From assembly GCA_950295325.1 (NCBI GenBank), contig OX485804.1, positions 55,168,429-55,232,428 of the forward strand: a stretch of 64,000 nt of DNA. Direction: 5' to 3'. The notes under the pieces are model-generated. The model did no database searches, was not told the DNA's origin, and was given only the letters and a program-made list of their open reading frames with translations. Source of the stretch: Polytrichum commune (Eukaryota; Streptophyta; Polytrichopsida; Polytrichales; Polytrichaceae). Shown here piece after piece: positions 34,860 to 45,982 of this stretch (positions are counted from its first letter, which is position 1; each line of letters begins with the position of its first letter). The position numbers were made by a program, and so were the translations under genes.

Positions 34860-37666
34860 GACAATCCAAGAGATGCTCGCTCGAAGCTCCATACCATGGT
34901 CTCTAATGAGATTCCCAGCACCAAATCTAGGATTGAGGGACTTAGATTTCAACCGAGGAACAAGTCCAAGATCTTCATTCCTCTTTGTCGAATGGTTTGT
35001 CTTCCCGTGGTCCGTCCCTTCCTTAAGAATGATGTCCGAAAGTTGGCTTCGCATTTCCAGAAGAACGGTTACATGGAAGGTAATGGTGTTTTTTATATTG
35101 CCCTGGATGACAATGAAGGCAAAACTTTAGACGTTTCCGAAGAGATCATTTCCACTTGGAGTCAACATTGGGTGACAGTGAACAACGAATTTGAGGCCAT
35201 GCTAGCTGCCGATCCAGTTCTCCAAGTCTTTTGTGGGAAGATGTTCCATGTTTGGGATGGCAACCACTGCATCCAAGTTTGGATGCCAATTATCAACAAT
35301 GACCACCTGGATGACATTTCTTGACATTATACGGTCGAGAGTATTATTCTCGTTGTGAATGGGAATGTTGTATCCATGCTCACTGCCTTACACGAGGTCA
35401 ACTGGTATGTTCTTATTGCAATCACAGGCTCTCTTGATTCCATCTCATTTTTTTCATGGTACCTCATCTCTAATTCCATCTTGATTTTCTGCCACCTAGG
35501 AGAAATGAAAATTCACATGTGGTTGCAAACCTTGTGCATCGGCTCTACCGCACTCAGAGTCTTGCCAAACAACCAGTGGAGTTCTTCAAGTCCTTGGTGT
35601 CTCAAGATGAAGTTCGAGTTGCGGAGACAAAACAAAAGAATCCTAAAACCAAGACTTGGTTCACCCTTACAACTGCATCGCTCACCTCCATACTCTACCA
35701 GGTTCAATTATTTTGATAGTCTTCCTATGGTTTCATTCCCACTTTTCTCTTCCTCCATATTTATATGTTATACGCATTACTAATATCCTTATTCCTTGCT
35801 TTTCAAATGTGTCAGCAAGAAATTGGAGTGGTTGCAGCATCTGCAGAGCGGAAATTTTATGACCAATATCCAAACCCTAAGGACTGGACATCTCAACGCG
35901 TTGATGACATCGTTGGCAAGGCGGTTACACGTGCCAAGGTGCATTTCAAAAGTGAGTTGAAGAAGATATTACCAATTGATGATCCTCAGAACACTCCTGC
36001 TTTTCTTGCCGAAGTAAAGACTCATTATGAGTGTCGTGATGACGATGTTGAGATGAAGTTAGAGAAGTTGTGGATGTTGGCTGTGTCTGTCATGGATCCT
36101 TCCATGAAGGTACTTTGGCTTGAGCGCTGGAATCAGCCTACAAGCCTTCGGGTGCAACTGAAATTCCCCAAGCAAGGTTTCAACGATGACATCTTTTACA
36201 CTTGGCTGAATAAGGCAACATGGTGGGCTCAAATATGTGATTCTCCACCTGCCCTCTTTGTTGAGTTATCAAAAATTGTTGTTGAACTTTCATCTTCATT
36301 GCTAGTCCATTGTAAATTTGTTGTTTTCTGTGTTCATAACTTCTCTGTCTTGCTATGCAGTTGGCAGTGGAAGCACAAAAACTTCTCGATGGTGTCCTGC
36401 GTGAACAAAAGGCCACCATCAACTACCAACCTGATGGCCGGGATCCAATTCCCACCATTTTTTATTATATTGAGCAAATTCGCATTTCATTATGGGACAC
36501 GACATTCTTCCGCGAATTCGCAGTGGAGAAAGGAGTGAACAAGAACAACACTATCGACAAGCAGTATTTGTTCAAGCCAACATTACACCGTGTCCTGTAC
36601 CGGTACTTCAAATATGTCCTCTTCCCCTCCAAGGCTATCTCTAGATCCCCTCCCTTTGTTGTTAATTTCTTGGAGATAGATAGTGAGGATTTCATGCTCA
36701 CTGAGGGGATCATGAAATCATGGGATTTTGTGCACTGGGAGCGATGTGGTTGGTATCTTGACTGCCCAGCTTCGAAAGCTCCTTCGTTTGACATCGCTCT
36801 TCGGGATTCTATCCAACCACCTTCCCTTCGAACTAGGACTCCCTCGGATACCGTCGACACTCCGCTTGAGGTGCTTGCCAGTCAACGGCCGGCCTCAAAA
36901 TCCAAGAGGCAACCGAGGCATAAGAAGGCTCCCGTTTCTTATCAGGTTCAGAGGGCCACTTCCCCGGTTGTGGCGCCGCCCCTCTTCTCTGCACCAGATG
37001 CTGCACATGCTTCAAGTGCATCTAGACTTCCTGCATCACCACCGAGTCCTTCAGTACTTCCAGCAGAGCCAATTACGAAGCGCCAGAAAGTTGATGTCCC
37101 GGAGTCCAGTACGGCCACCACGTTCTTGTCTCCCCCTAAGCGTCATCCCATGAAGATGAAGATTGTTGCATTGTCAAGCGCATATACTTCTCAGCAACTT
37201 CTTGTGAATGATTCTTTTGTTCGAATTGTGGAGGAGAAGTTCCACCTCCAAATGCTTTGACTTTCTCTACTCCGGGCGACCTGATTGATGATGACGAGTC
37301 CATTCCAGATGCCCCTTTGCACGATATATGTGAATAAGTCCACGCCTTCGTTGGTTGACATTGTTTTCTATTTATCTCTTAATTGTAATCCATCCTTTGT
37401 CCATCTCTAAATCTTGCTCTGAACATGACAGTTTGACAAATCCAAGGAGACCGCTACGAACTCCACCTTCAACTTGGTACTTTCCGTCGCCGCCCCCAAG
37501 TTCTCGTGGCTTACATGTATATGCTGAAGCCATGGCCTTGGCGTATGCCCATGGTAGCTCTGGGAATTCGACATCCTTCTTCACTCCTAAGAATCATGTT
37601 GACCCTCGAGTTCTACGCTACTTTGATTTAGAAGCAGTGTCGAGCTCTCTATGTAGTAGTGATTGA
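34860..37666 (+). pseudogene. Transposon accessory gene with VWDGNH (ParB/sulfiredoxin-like?) motif
   Basis: Multi-exon frame divergent from the transposase. Supported exons: from about 34861 (after TTTTCAG) to 35404, 35500-35701, from 35816 to near 36250-36290, from 36361 (after TATGCAG) onward, and probably a last exon of about 37433-37666. Joins 35404/35500 (phase 2) and 35701/35816 (phase 0) keep the frame. The first part holds FHVWDGNHCIQVWMP (35250-35285). This is reminiscent of the DGNHR/DGQHR-type active-site turn of ParB/Srx-fold proteins, with Cys where Arg would be expected. The later part is rich in Pro and Ser, with basic clusters (KSKRQPRHKK and ITKRQKV) that look like nuclear localisation signals. 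Defects: TGA at 35322-35324 where Trp is expected, and a probable frameshift near 37235. Upstream exons (perhaps from ATG 34185) are unresolved. I do not recognise the family. Confidence 0.55.
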
Positions 37667-37874
37667 AGTAATGACGACCTTCTTGATCATACAAAGTATC
37701 TTGAGCTCCCAGAAATTGTCACGGATATAGGCCCCTTTAATAAAAATTGTGTTCTACAACTTTCAAGTTTTCAGTGAAAACCGTGGTCATAGAGCTCAAA
37801 AGTTTTCAAATTCTTGCTTTATTCCTGATTATAGGGCTTTATTTTCAATAAAAAATATCTAAAAACTGTAGAAA

Positions 37875-37921
37875 TTATCGCTCACCGCTCAACGCTCACT
37901 GCTCACTGCTCACAGAATAGC
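37875..37921 (-). repeat. Right terminal inverted repeat with five 7-bp repeats
   Basis: Read on the - strand it begins GCTATTCTGT and continues as five heptads of consensus GAGCRGT (the third is GAGCGTT), then AATT. It pairs with 28745-28791. The outer seven to nine bases (AAGCGAC left, AAGAGGAAT right) also agree loosely, which puts the element ends beside the AATTTAAA direct repeats. Confidence 0.85.
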
Positions 37922-37938
37922 ATTCCTCTTAATTTAAA

Positions 37939-40619
37939 CCAACATGTAGATAATTTCATGCATGAGAATTGACTTCCAAGTAAGTAGGTTGCTCATTGAA
38001 GCAATTAGTAGGTGAATGGAAGGCAACCATTGTGTAGCCATTGCAATAGTTGGATGTTTGGTGAATAGAAGACAATCGAGGTGTACACACATATAAGAGA
38101 GCAAACTTCTTCAAAATGTTTTATCCTATGCATTGCCAATAATGCAATCATGATTAGGTTCACACTTTGTTTTTGACATGATGTACAAAATATTAAATCA
38201 TTTCAAACAAAAAGTATGGTACCAACTTGCAAATAGGGACCCTAATTGTTGGTGGGGTACATAATCCTATGTTGGGTCACAAGTCCTAGAACAAAAAATG
38301 CATAATGTCAAATTCCTATGAAATGTGTTATGACTTCTTTCATGATAACAATTGTAAGAACAAAAGCAACTTGCAAGTGTTGAGAAAACCCAACGACCAT
38401 TGATTCAAACTTGATTTGAAGATGTTGGGATGCACACACCTAGTTTTGGCATGGAATTTGGGCATTAGTGCTAATGAATCAAGTTTGATTAGGGGTTGAG
38501 TTTAGAGATCAAATGACAACGTAGTGCTTAGATGCTTGGAAAATGATAGGGAGATGTATGCACACATGTAAAAGAGCAACCTTCTTCAAGAGGAATTATC
38601 CTTAATCCAAGTGCAATCACAAGTTTGACTTGAGCCATGTTTGCAAATGAAAACTTAATTATTTTCATGACATGGATCAATCAATAACTTTTTCCTAGTG
38701 CTAATGAAATGAGTTGTGATAGGTTACCCACCAAACAACAGTGGGTCGTTCATCCAAATGGATAAACTTCCAAAAATATCCTTGTAAACATGCAACTTGT
38801 GCATCTTGCAACCATGCAAAGAGTATTGCCATCACAACCTTCAGTTTTTGTCAAAGAAAAAAAATCATTATACTCCATGAAGAACTTGAATAGTTGGATG
38901 TCAAATTTGCAATTGTAGTTCATCATCCAACCTTCTCACGTCAATGTTTGAAAGCCCTTTGATTATGATGATGTTCATTTTGAGTTTGCAGTAGAAGAAG
39001 AAGAACTCAGGTCTCCGAAGGAGGCTAAAGTGAACAGAGTGTATGTTCGTAAAACAGGTTTGGCCACCCCCTAAGGACAATGACATTAGATGTCAAACTA
39101 CTTCACCCTATGGGTTTGCATGTAGAATTAGACCTATGGCATTCCAACTTCAGAATAAAATGGCATTATATTTCAAGCCAATACATAACATCATTCAACC
39201 TTTTAGCATGCACCATTGCTAATATGAGAGATATAATTTAAACGATAAACAACGCATGATAGGATCCGGCCATAGAAACAAAATATGGGCCCAACTGTTG
39301 CAAATGAAGTTGTGAACAATATGCACTTAACACCTAACTTCCCAAACAACCCATTTATGGTTGATGAATGCTTTTTTCCCCACATTAACTCCACCTAACT
39401 CATTAATCCACAATCAAATGAACTCCAAATACCAAGCCAACATGGATATTTACCCATAAACTCAAGACCCATGCAACTTGGAGATGATTATAATGTGTAA
39501 AAAAAATGGTCCAAGTGGGCAGTGGTCATGTTTTTGTTGTGTTGGGAGCTCATGTGAAGGTGTTGACTCCAATCAATGATTGCCACTTCAATGCAAACTT
39601 TGCATGAACATCAAAGTTGTTTATGTCAATAAAAGTAAAATAAATTTTTATGTTCATGTAAAAATGGCCTTTGTTTCACATTGATTGTTCAGTTTAACAT
39701 TTGGACACTCTTTGTTTACAAAAATTATTGGCATACACCTGGCCAAAATATATGGTACACAATACATATTGCAAATGCAAGGTGGCTAACCCGTTATGAT
39801 TTGCACATTTGGGCAAAAAAATTGGTGGAGGTGCTCAACTATCGAGTTGTTCGCATCTAGTGAACCACACAAGCATTTTGCTCGTTTTCTAAGTGAATTT
39901 GATGTCAAAGGTTTTTTTTTAAGGGGGTAAAACATGGCAGTTTCTTGTGCATAACTCCCTTCATTTGCTATAACCTAAAATCTCAAAGGTTCACTCATAC
40001 CCATTTTTTCCTTCGAAATAGCTCATCTCCCATGTTTCAAGATCTCACATGATAAATCTCATTTTGACCTCAATACTTGTCCAAGGAAATCCCACAACCA
40101 ACATTGAGTGAAGTGCACTTAGTACAACCCTTTCATAGACTTGGGAAGTTAGGGGTTAGGGATCCTATGAAGTTGGTAACTAAACCCCACCCCATAGCCG
40201 CCTCCCATAAAATTTTGTTCATGTTATGCTACAATGCTCGGGTTGAGTGCATTTAAAAGAATGGTTGGCCCAAAAATAAGGGAGTACGATTTTGATGGGT
40301 GAATCGTACTCATGACTATCTCATGCAACTAACAATTCCAATCAAGCAACTCGTCAATTCAAATTTTACAGTCAAAGTTGAGATGCAAAAATAATAGGAA
40401 GTCACTACAAAGTGAAGATTTTCATTCTCTTTAAGTGATCACATAGTCACTACTATCAAACTTACAATGCTTAATGAATTGTGAGCATATAGTTCAATAT
40501 TACTACAACACGTGTTTTGCCATATACCAAGCAAATTCAGGTGTATGATGAAGGAGAGTGACTTCCACCAATGATGGCATGCAAAAGCCAAGCTTGCAAT
40601 GATGGCCCCAAAAGCCTTT
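37939..40619. other. Intergenic, AT-rich, old repeats
   Basis: No gene supported. Two diverged copies of the repeat also found in the LRR gene intron lie at about 37965-38170 and 38515-38700 (shared GAGCAAMCTTCTTCAA and TGCAATCA blocks). The rest shows no structure I can name. Confidence 0.4.
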
Positions 40620-41430
40620 CCACCCGCTCCCTACTTAAAAACCAAAAAACAATTATATTTGTTTGACCGTATAACCCTCCGATTAGAACCACACATGCAA
40701 GTTTCCTTGCAATGTGTCTCGTTCATGATAACCTCTTCATGTCTACATTATATACACTCTCGTGTTATAATCTTATGATTTTGGACACGTGGACATGTTG
40801 AATTTTGTCTAAACAATCTTAACTTTACAAAAATGCCATCCATATGGTCATATCCACCATAATAGATACGTAAGTTTTTTTCTTTTCTCATAAGTTGTTT
40901 AATTGGACTGAATTATTTTAGACAATTTTGCATAAGTTTTGCTTTGGTCTTTAGGGGTTAATCCACCCTAGAAACCCCTCCATTGACCATTTCCATAGGG
41001 TTATCACCTTTCCACCTACCCACTACTTCAAAGCCAAGATTTTTTTTCTTCCTACATGGGCAATCATCTTTGTTCAACCCTACAACCCCCCCAATCAAAA
41101 CCACACATGCAAGTTTCCTTGCAATGTGGCCCACCCACGATAACCTCTTCAGGTCTACAGAACATACAATATCTTGTTACAATCTTATAATGTTGGACAG
41201 GTGACCAAGTTGAATTTTGTCTAAACATTCTTAGCTTTACAAAAATGTCATCCATATGGTCATATCCACCATATTAGATACATTGCTTTTCTTTTTTCTT
41301 TTTCTTCTCCACAAGTTGTTTAAATGGACTGAACTATTTTAGACAATTTTGCATAAGTTTTTCTCCTGTCTTTTAGGGGTTGATCCACCCTAGAAACCCC
41401 TCCATTGACCATTCCCATAGGGTTATGGGG
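40620..41430. repeat. Tandem duplication, two units of about 412-421 bp
   Basis: ACCACACATGCAAGTTTCC occurs at 40688 and 41100. The 180 bp that follow agree closely (for example TTGAATTTTGTCTAAACA and CCATATGGTCATATCCACCA). So do the unit ends, GACAATTTTGCATAAG at 40921 and 41342 and GGGTT.ATCCACCCTAGAAACCCCTCC thereafter. Divergence is moderate. Not coding. Confidence 0.8.
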
Positions 41431-42503
41431 GAAGCAATGGCACTAAGGTTGGCGATGCTCTAAAACCCACAGACATTCAAATTTCGTTCATGTTGTTATG
41501 ATGAAAAACATAACTACCGCAAAGGGCTCTCTATTCCGACAATAAACATTTCCCCCGTGTTTTGCCATGTGTCAATCCGACATAAGTTGAGACCTTTGGA
41601 TCCCACATGGAAACTACATTCTGGCACTACTAAAGATGAAATAAGCTTAGGGCGCCCTCTACAGTATTATAATGTCAGCCAAGAACTGATAATGAATGTT
41701 GACTCCCAGGCATATTTGTCAATCAGCAAGAAGGGTTTAGGTCTTTTTATTCTCTATAATGCACTTTGTTGCAACTTTTGGCACTTATTGCGATGGGCCA
41801 ATGAATTTTCTTGGTAGGACCATGCTTTTAAACCAAGTTCAATGAAGACCGACTATCAGCCAAGCAAACCTGGATTCCAGGATGACTAGAAACACTTTCA
41901 CAAACGTAGACCGATTTCACATATACATCACATAATTTAGGGCCACTTCAAACACGAGTAGTGTTGCATTTTTTATTCTAGAGGTCGGAGGTGGCATTAT
42001 ATTTGTATATTTTTTTAAATGTTTATTTTTTAAATATATAAATCATCGAAGACATCAATCCGTGAGGTTCTTTATGGCAAATCATTGTCAAAAACATTCT
42101 CCTCTTCTAAGATCAATTCTTCGAGCTCTTCTCCGCTCAAGTATTGATCCAAGATTGAAGACATTGCGAATGAAAACCACCATTCACGACTTATCCGGTG
42201 TGCAATGTGGTGCGTTATGTATTCTAGTATTTGTCAGTTCGTGTGGCAACACTCAAGGCTCAGACACTGCCGTTGAGTTTGAATGTACTAATGCTATATG
42301 GTAATATGAAACAAATGGGGAAGTTGAGCATGTTTATATTTGGCCTACTGGCCTAGACTGACTGTAGTCGTGAATTTATAATAAAAAAACAAAAAAAACC
42401 TCAAAATTTATTGAGTATTTTAAAATGTGTATTTTTAAATAAGTTAGAAAGAAATGCACCACTACACACGAACCTAGGGCCGTCATCATGTACTTGTGAG
42501 AGT
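41431..42503. other. Intergenic
   Basis: No gene or defined repeat recognised between the tandem duplication and the MITE; short open frames have no recognisable motifs. Confidence 0.4.
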
Positions 42504-42513
42504 CCCGACTCTC

Positions 42514-42790
42514 GGGTGGGTCTAAATACCCCCATCGAGCGTGGCTCGGAGGCAAGGTTCGGTGGGGTTCATTTTCCTGGCCCTCCCCGTTTTGGCCCCT
42601 TGGGGACTTTTTTTGGTTTTTTTTGCTAAATTTGGGTCCTACGGCCCCAAATTACTCTAGGAAGCCCCCTATGAGATCAAGTAAGGCCCCACCCAATTAA
42701 AAAAATAGGGGGCATGTTTTATCCCAACCCTGCCACCCCCTCCCGAACTTGGCCTCCGAGCCACGCTCGATGGGGGTTTTTAGGCAGATC
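42514..42790. mobile_element. Mutator-type MITE with long terminal inverted repeats
   Basis: About 277 bp with terminal inverted repeats of roughly 50-60 bp. The block CCCCCATCGAGCGTGGCTC at the left is perfectly inverted at the right (GAGCCACGCTCGATGGGGG) and continues imperfectly into GGAGGC.AAGTTCGG. A 10-bp direct repeat CCCGACTCTC flanks it (42504-42513 and 42791-42800). Long TIRs, a 9-10-bp duplication and no coding capacity fit a non-autonomous Mutator-like element. Its ends do not match the heptad TIRs of the 9.2-kb transposon. Confidence 0.8.
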
Positions 42791-42800
42791 CCCGACTCTC

Positions 42801-45688
42801 GTTCAAAGGTTGTACTAGATGTCTAAGGCCATTGACTTTGACATGGTTTGTTAGAATTTTTGTCATGCCTGCTTCTTGGAGGTGGGGTTGGTGCAAATTC
42901 CATAAGACTCTGTAACATTATCCATAATTTGTCATGTAAAATCCATGTAGACTTTTCATATGTAGTAATTGTTTTGGGCCCGCAGACCTTTAAGCTTACC
43001 TTCTAGTGTGAAGTTGTAACTTGGACCACCTTCGACTAATGAGAGATCTTAGAATGCAATGCTCACGGGCCTTGAGTCTCGTGTGTGAGTGGCCCTTAAC
43101 CACACGCACCAACACCCTCCATGTAGAATTTCTAGGAAGGCATCTCGCTTGACATCTTCCTAAAGGTATAATAAATTAGGTCAACATCACGTGTGCCCCT
43201 AAGGTTCAAGCCACAAGGAAGGGACCGGGCACCTAGCTATGATGCGAACATGATGTTGTGGTGTTTTCTAGTGAAATTTCCTTCCCTTGGAAGGTTCTCC
43301 TTTCCCACACATTGTCAACACCAAAGCCCCTTTTTTACATTAAAGCTCACGTTGAGAGCTCGCACTTGCACATTTTGGGTTGGTTGGGAAGTGTCACCAT
43401 CCTACTTGGGCACTTTCAAATTTAAGTTTTGAGTATTTGATCTATTCCTCAAAAATGTATTTTGACAAAATTGCAAATCAACATTTTTTTGAAAATTTTC
43501 ATGTTAATTTTTACTTGTTTAAAAAAGTCTCATAAAATTTGGGATTTTATATGGTAGTATTATTGAAGCCACATGGGTAGGACGGTACTAGGACTTGACA
43601 AACATTCATCCAAAGCTCAAACTATTGAGAATTTGACCAATTTTCAAGCTCACTCAATAGCTTAACCCCTAACTTCTCACACCCAACTTTCCTCAAACCT
43701 ATCTAGAAAATGTGACTTCAATTTGACTGACCATAGCTGAAGATCTAAGTTTTTATTGACAAATCCAACCATATAGTTGTTTGCAGCTTAGGGGCTACTA
43801 CTCGCAGTCCAATTTTTAAATGTTAAAGTTTTGCTATGTAGGAGATTATAATCGGAATTGAGGGGCAACAATTTAGAAATTAAATTGGGGTTGGTTTTCT
43901 AATCGTACCTCCACTCAAATCATCTTCAAATGACAAAATGTCACCCTCATTCAAGAGAGGGGCAAAACACCTACTTAAAACAACTCACACATCTTAAACA
44001 TTATTTTGTGATTTTTTGGGAAGCTTTGCAATTTGAGGCAGTGGTGTCACAATTGCGCACCTTTCACATGGATTTACACCCATCAACACATGTTCGATTA
44101 ACACATTCCAATGGTAGATGTTTAGGATATGTTGGGTTTGAGTGTCATACAAATTTTCAGATCAATTGGGAATCATTTGCACATTGGGATCAACAAAAAA
44201 ACCATGTTTAGGATATGTTGCCCCTAAACCACAAAGGTGACAAATGTCAAGTAGGCATTCGTGGACCACTTCCACTATTAACCAGCTGAGAGCACACTCT
44301 CCTATTTGAATTAATACAAAAAAACCTAACTCTGTTGAATCAAAATTATCCATGTGGCAATACATAGTACACACAAACATGAACAAGAGAAGAAATTGAA
44401 ACAATCCATAAACCATCCAAACTAGTCTCAAAGGGGTCACAACAAATTGTTCATAACCAAATTATGGTCGCATAGGACATTAGGAGTTAAGTAACTATAA
44501 AATGACATGCTCAAAGTAAGATACAAGGGATGAATTTCATTAAACACACTAAAAATATATTTGACACCAAATTAGCTTGGGACTTATGAAACATGTTTCT
44601 AAACAAGCTCCATATGCTAATCTAAAACATCGATTGAATATAGTTTGTCATAGACGATTCACATGGAAGCCATCAAGGTGCCATCTAAGCATTGTAACCA
44701 TGATAAGAATATTCAAGCTTTCAAGTTGAGAGCTCAACAATGAAAGCCTTCAAAAGCAAATTATGTCGACTTAACTTTCACCACATGATAACCACCTTCA
44801 CCATATCCTCTTGATATGAAATTATTGTAATTTCAACTGCTCTCATAGTAGCATGTTGTCCCTAGAGATTAACGGACTCCTCAAATGGCTACCCACCACA
44901 AATGATCAAACATCGTACAATATAACAAACATAACAAGTACCATGTTCTTATATTGTTCTTGTCCGGGGTTAAGCGTATACATGTCAATGCAGTGAGAGT
45001 TGTTGTCATGGTCTACTTGATCCATACTATAATACTATATATATATATCCCTTATATATCATGTGTATATGGCCTTCTTGTACAAACCCTTGGAAAATTG
45101 GGATGGAAAGTTGACCCCCTCATCACCATTACTGCATGTGTAGGAAGGGCAATTCGCAAACCCTCAATCTAAGAATTGGAATACCTCAAATGCCTCCAAA
45201 CTAGATCAAAAGGTCAATGAAATATATACACCGAAACATCCATCAAATAACTCGCATACTTGGTCCTAAACAAGCAAAAATTAAACAACAAATAAGTTTC
45301 TATGGACCTCCCATAGTACTTACCCTCTCCCCCCTCTTCTTTTAGGTTGTTTCTCCTCCCCCAAAGGGCTCCACCTTCTCAAAGGAAAGACAACATTCCT
45401 ACTTTGAAGCTTAATAAAACATGATCAAAATAAGAAAAAAATGGCTTTCAATCCGTCAATACAACAAACACCAATGTTTGTTTTGTTTTTTTTCTTCCCC
45501 TTTTCAAATATTCCACTACAAAGATATGATCATTGAAAGGAACATGAGATCACACATTGCCAGTTTGTGCAACAACATTGGGGTGGGACGAACTGTCATA
45601 ATCATAAGTTCAAATATACTCACCTAGGTGAATTACATCACAAGAAGTTGCGTCCAACTACATTACATTACTCCGTTGTAGGATGTGT
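42801..45688. other. Intergenic
   Basis: No supported gene. Open frames are short and lack motifs. AT-rich, with no clear tandem structure. Confidence 0.4.
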
Positions 45689-45691
45689 TTA

Positions 45692-45979
45692 CACTAGTAG
45701 AAAATTATGCCAACCTAATTTGCAATCGTTGAACGACTACAAATTTTTCTTTTTCATTTTGCGACTATAATTAAAATTTTTTGGGGCATGTAATATACCA
45801 TTGGAAAAGGTATTTTCAAGACCTTCCCAATGGTATATTACACACCCCCAAATTACAAAAATTAGGCGCTAAACCAAAAAAACAACTATGCAGTTGTTTA
45901 GCAACTATAAATCAGGCTGATCAATAGAACCGCAACCGATTTTGGCTGCGATTCTTTTTGGCATAGTTTTCTACTAGTG
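45692..45979. mobile_element. CACTA-type MITE
   Basis: 288 bp beginning CACTAGTAGAAAATTATGCC and ending with the inverted counterpart (GGCATAGTTTTCTACTAGTG), flanked by TTA on both sides (45689-45691 and 45980-45982). CACTA ends with a 3-bp duplication define the CACTA/EnSpm superfamily. The interior is itself a foldback: TGTAATATACCATTGG near 45789 is inverted as CCAATGGTATATTACA near 45828. No coding capacity. Confidence 0.9.
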
Positions 45980-45982
45980 TTA

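Larger units (their letters stand above)
28738..37930. mobile_element. 9.2-kb two-gene Mutator-like TIR transposon (decayed)
   Basis: Both ends share an inverted repeat of at least 47 bp (28745-28791 and 37875-37921), each built of five consecutive 7-bp repeats. Outside them is an 8-bp direct repeat AATTTAAA (28730-28737 and 37931-37938), the length expected for Mutator-type target duplications, though AT-rich and so only moderately convincing. Inside are a Mutator-like transposase gene with SWIM finger on the - strand, a second multi-exon gene with a VWDGNH motif on the + strand, and a minisatellite between them. Nonsense codons and frameshifts in both genes mark this copy as inactive. Confidence 0.75.
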
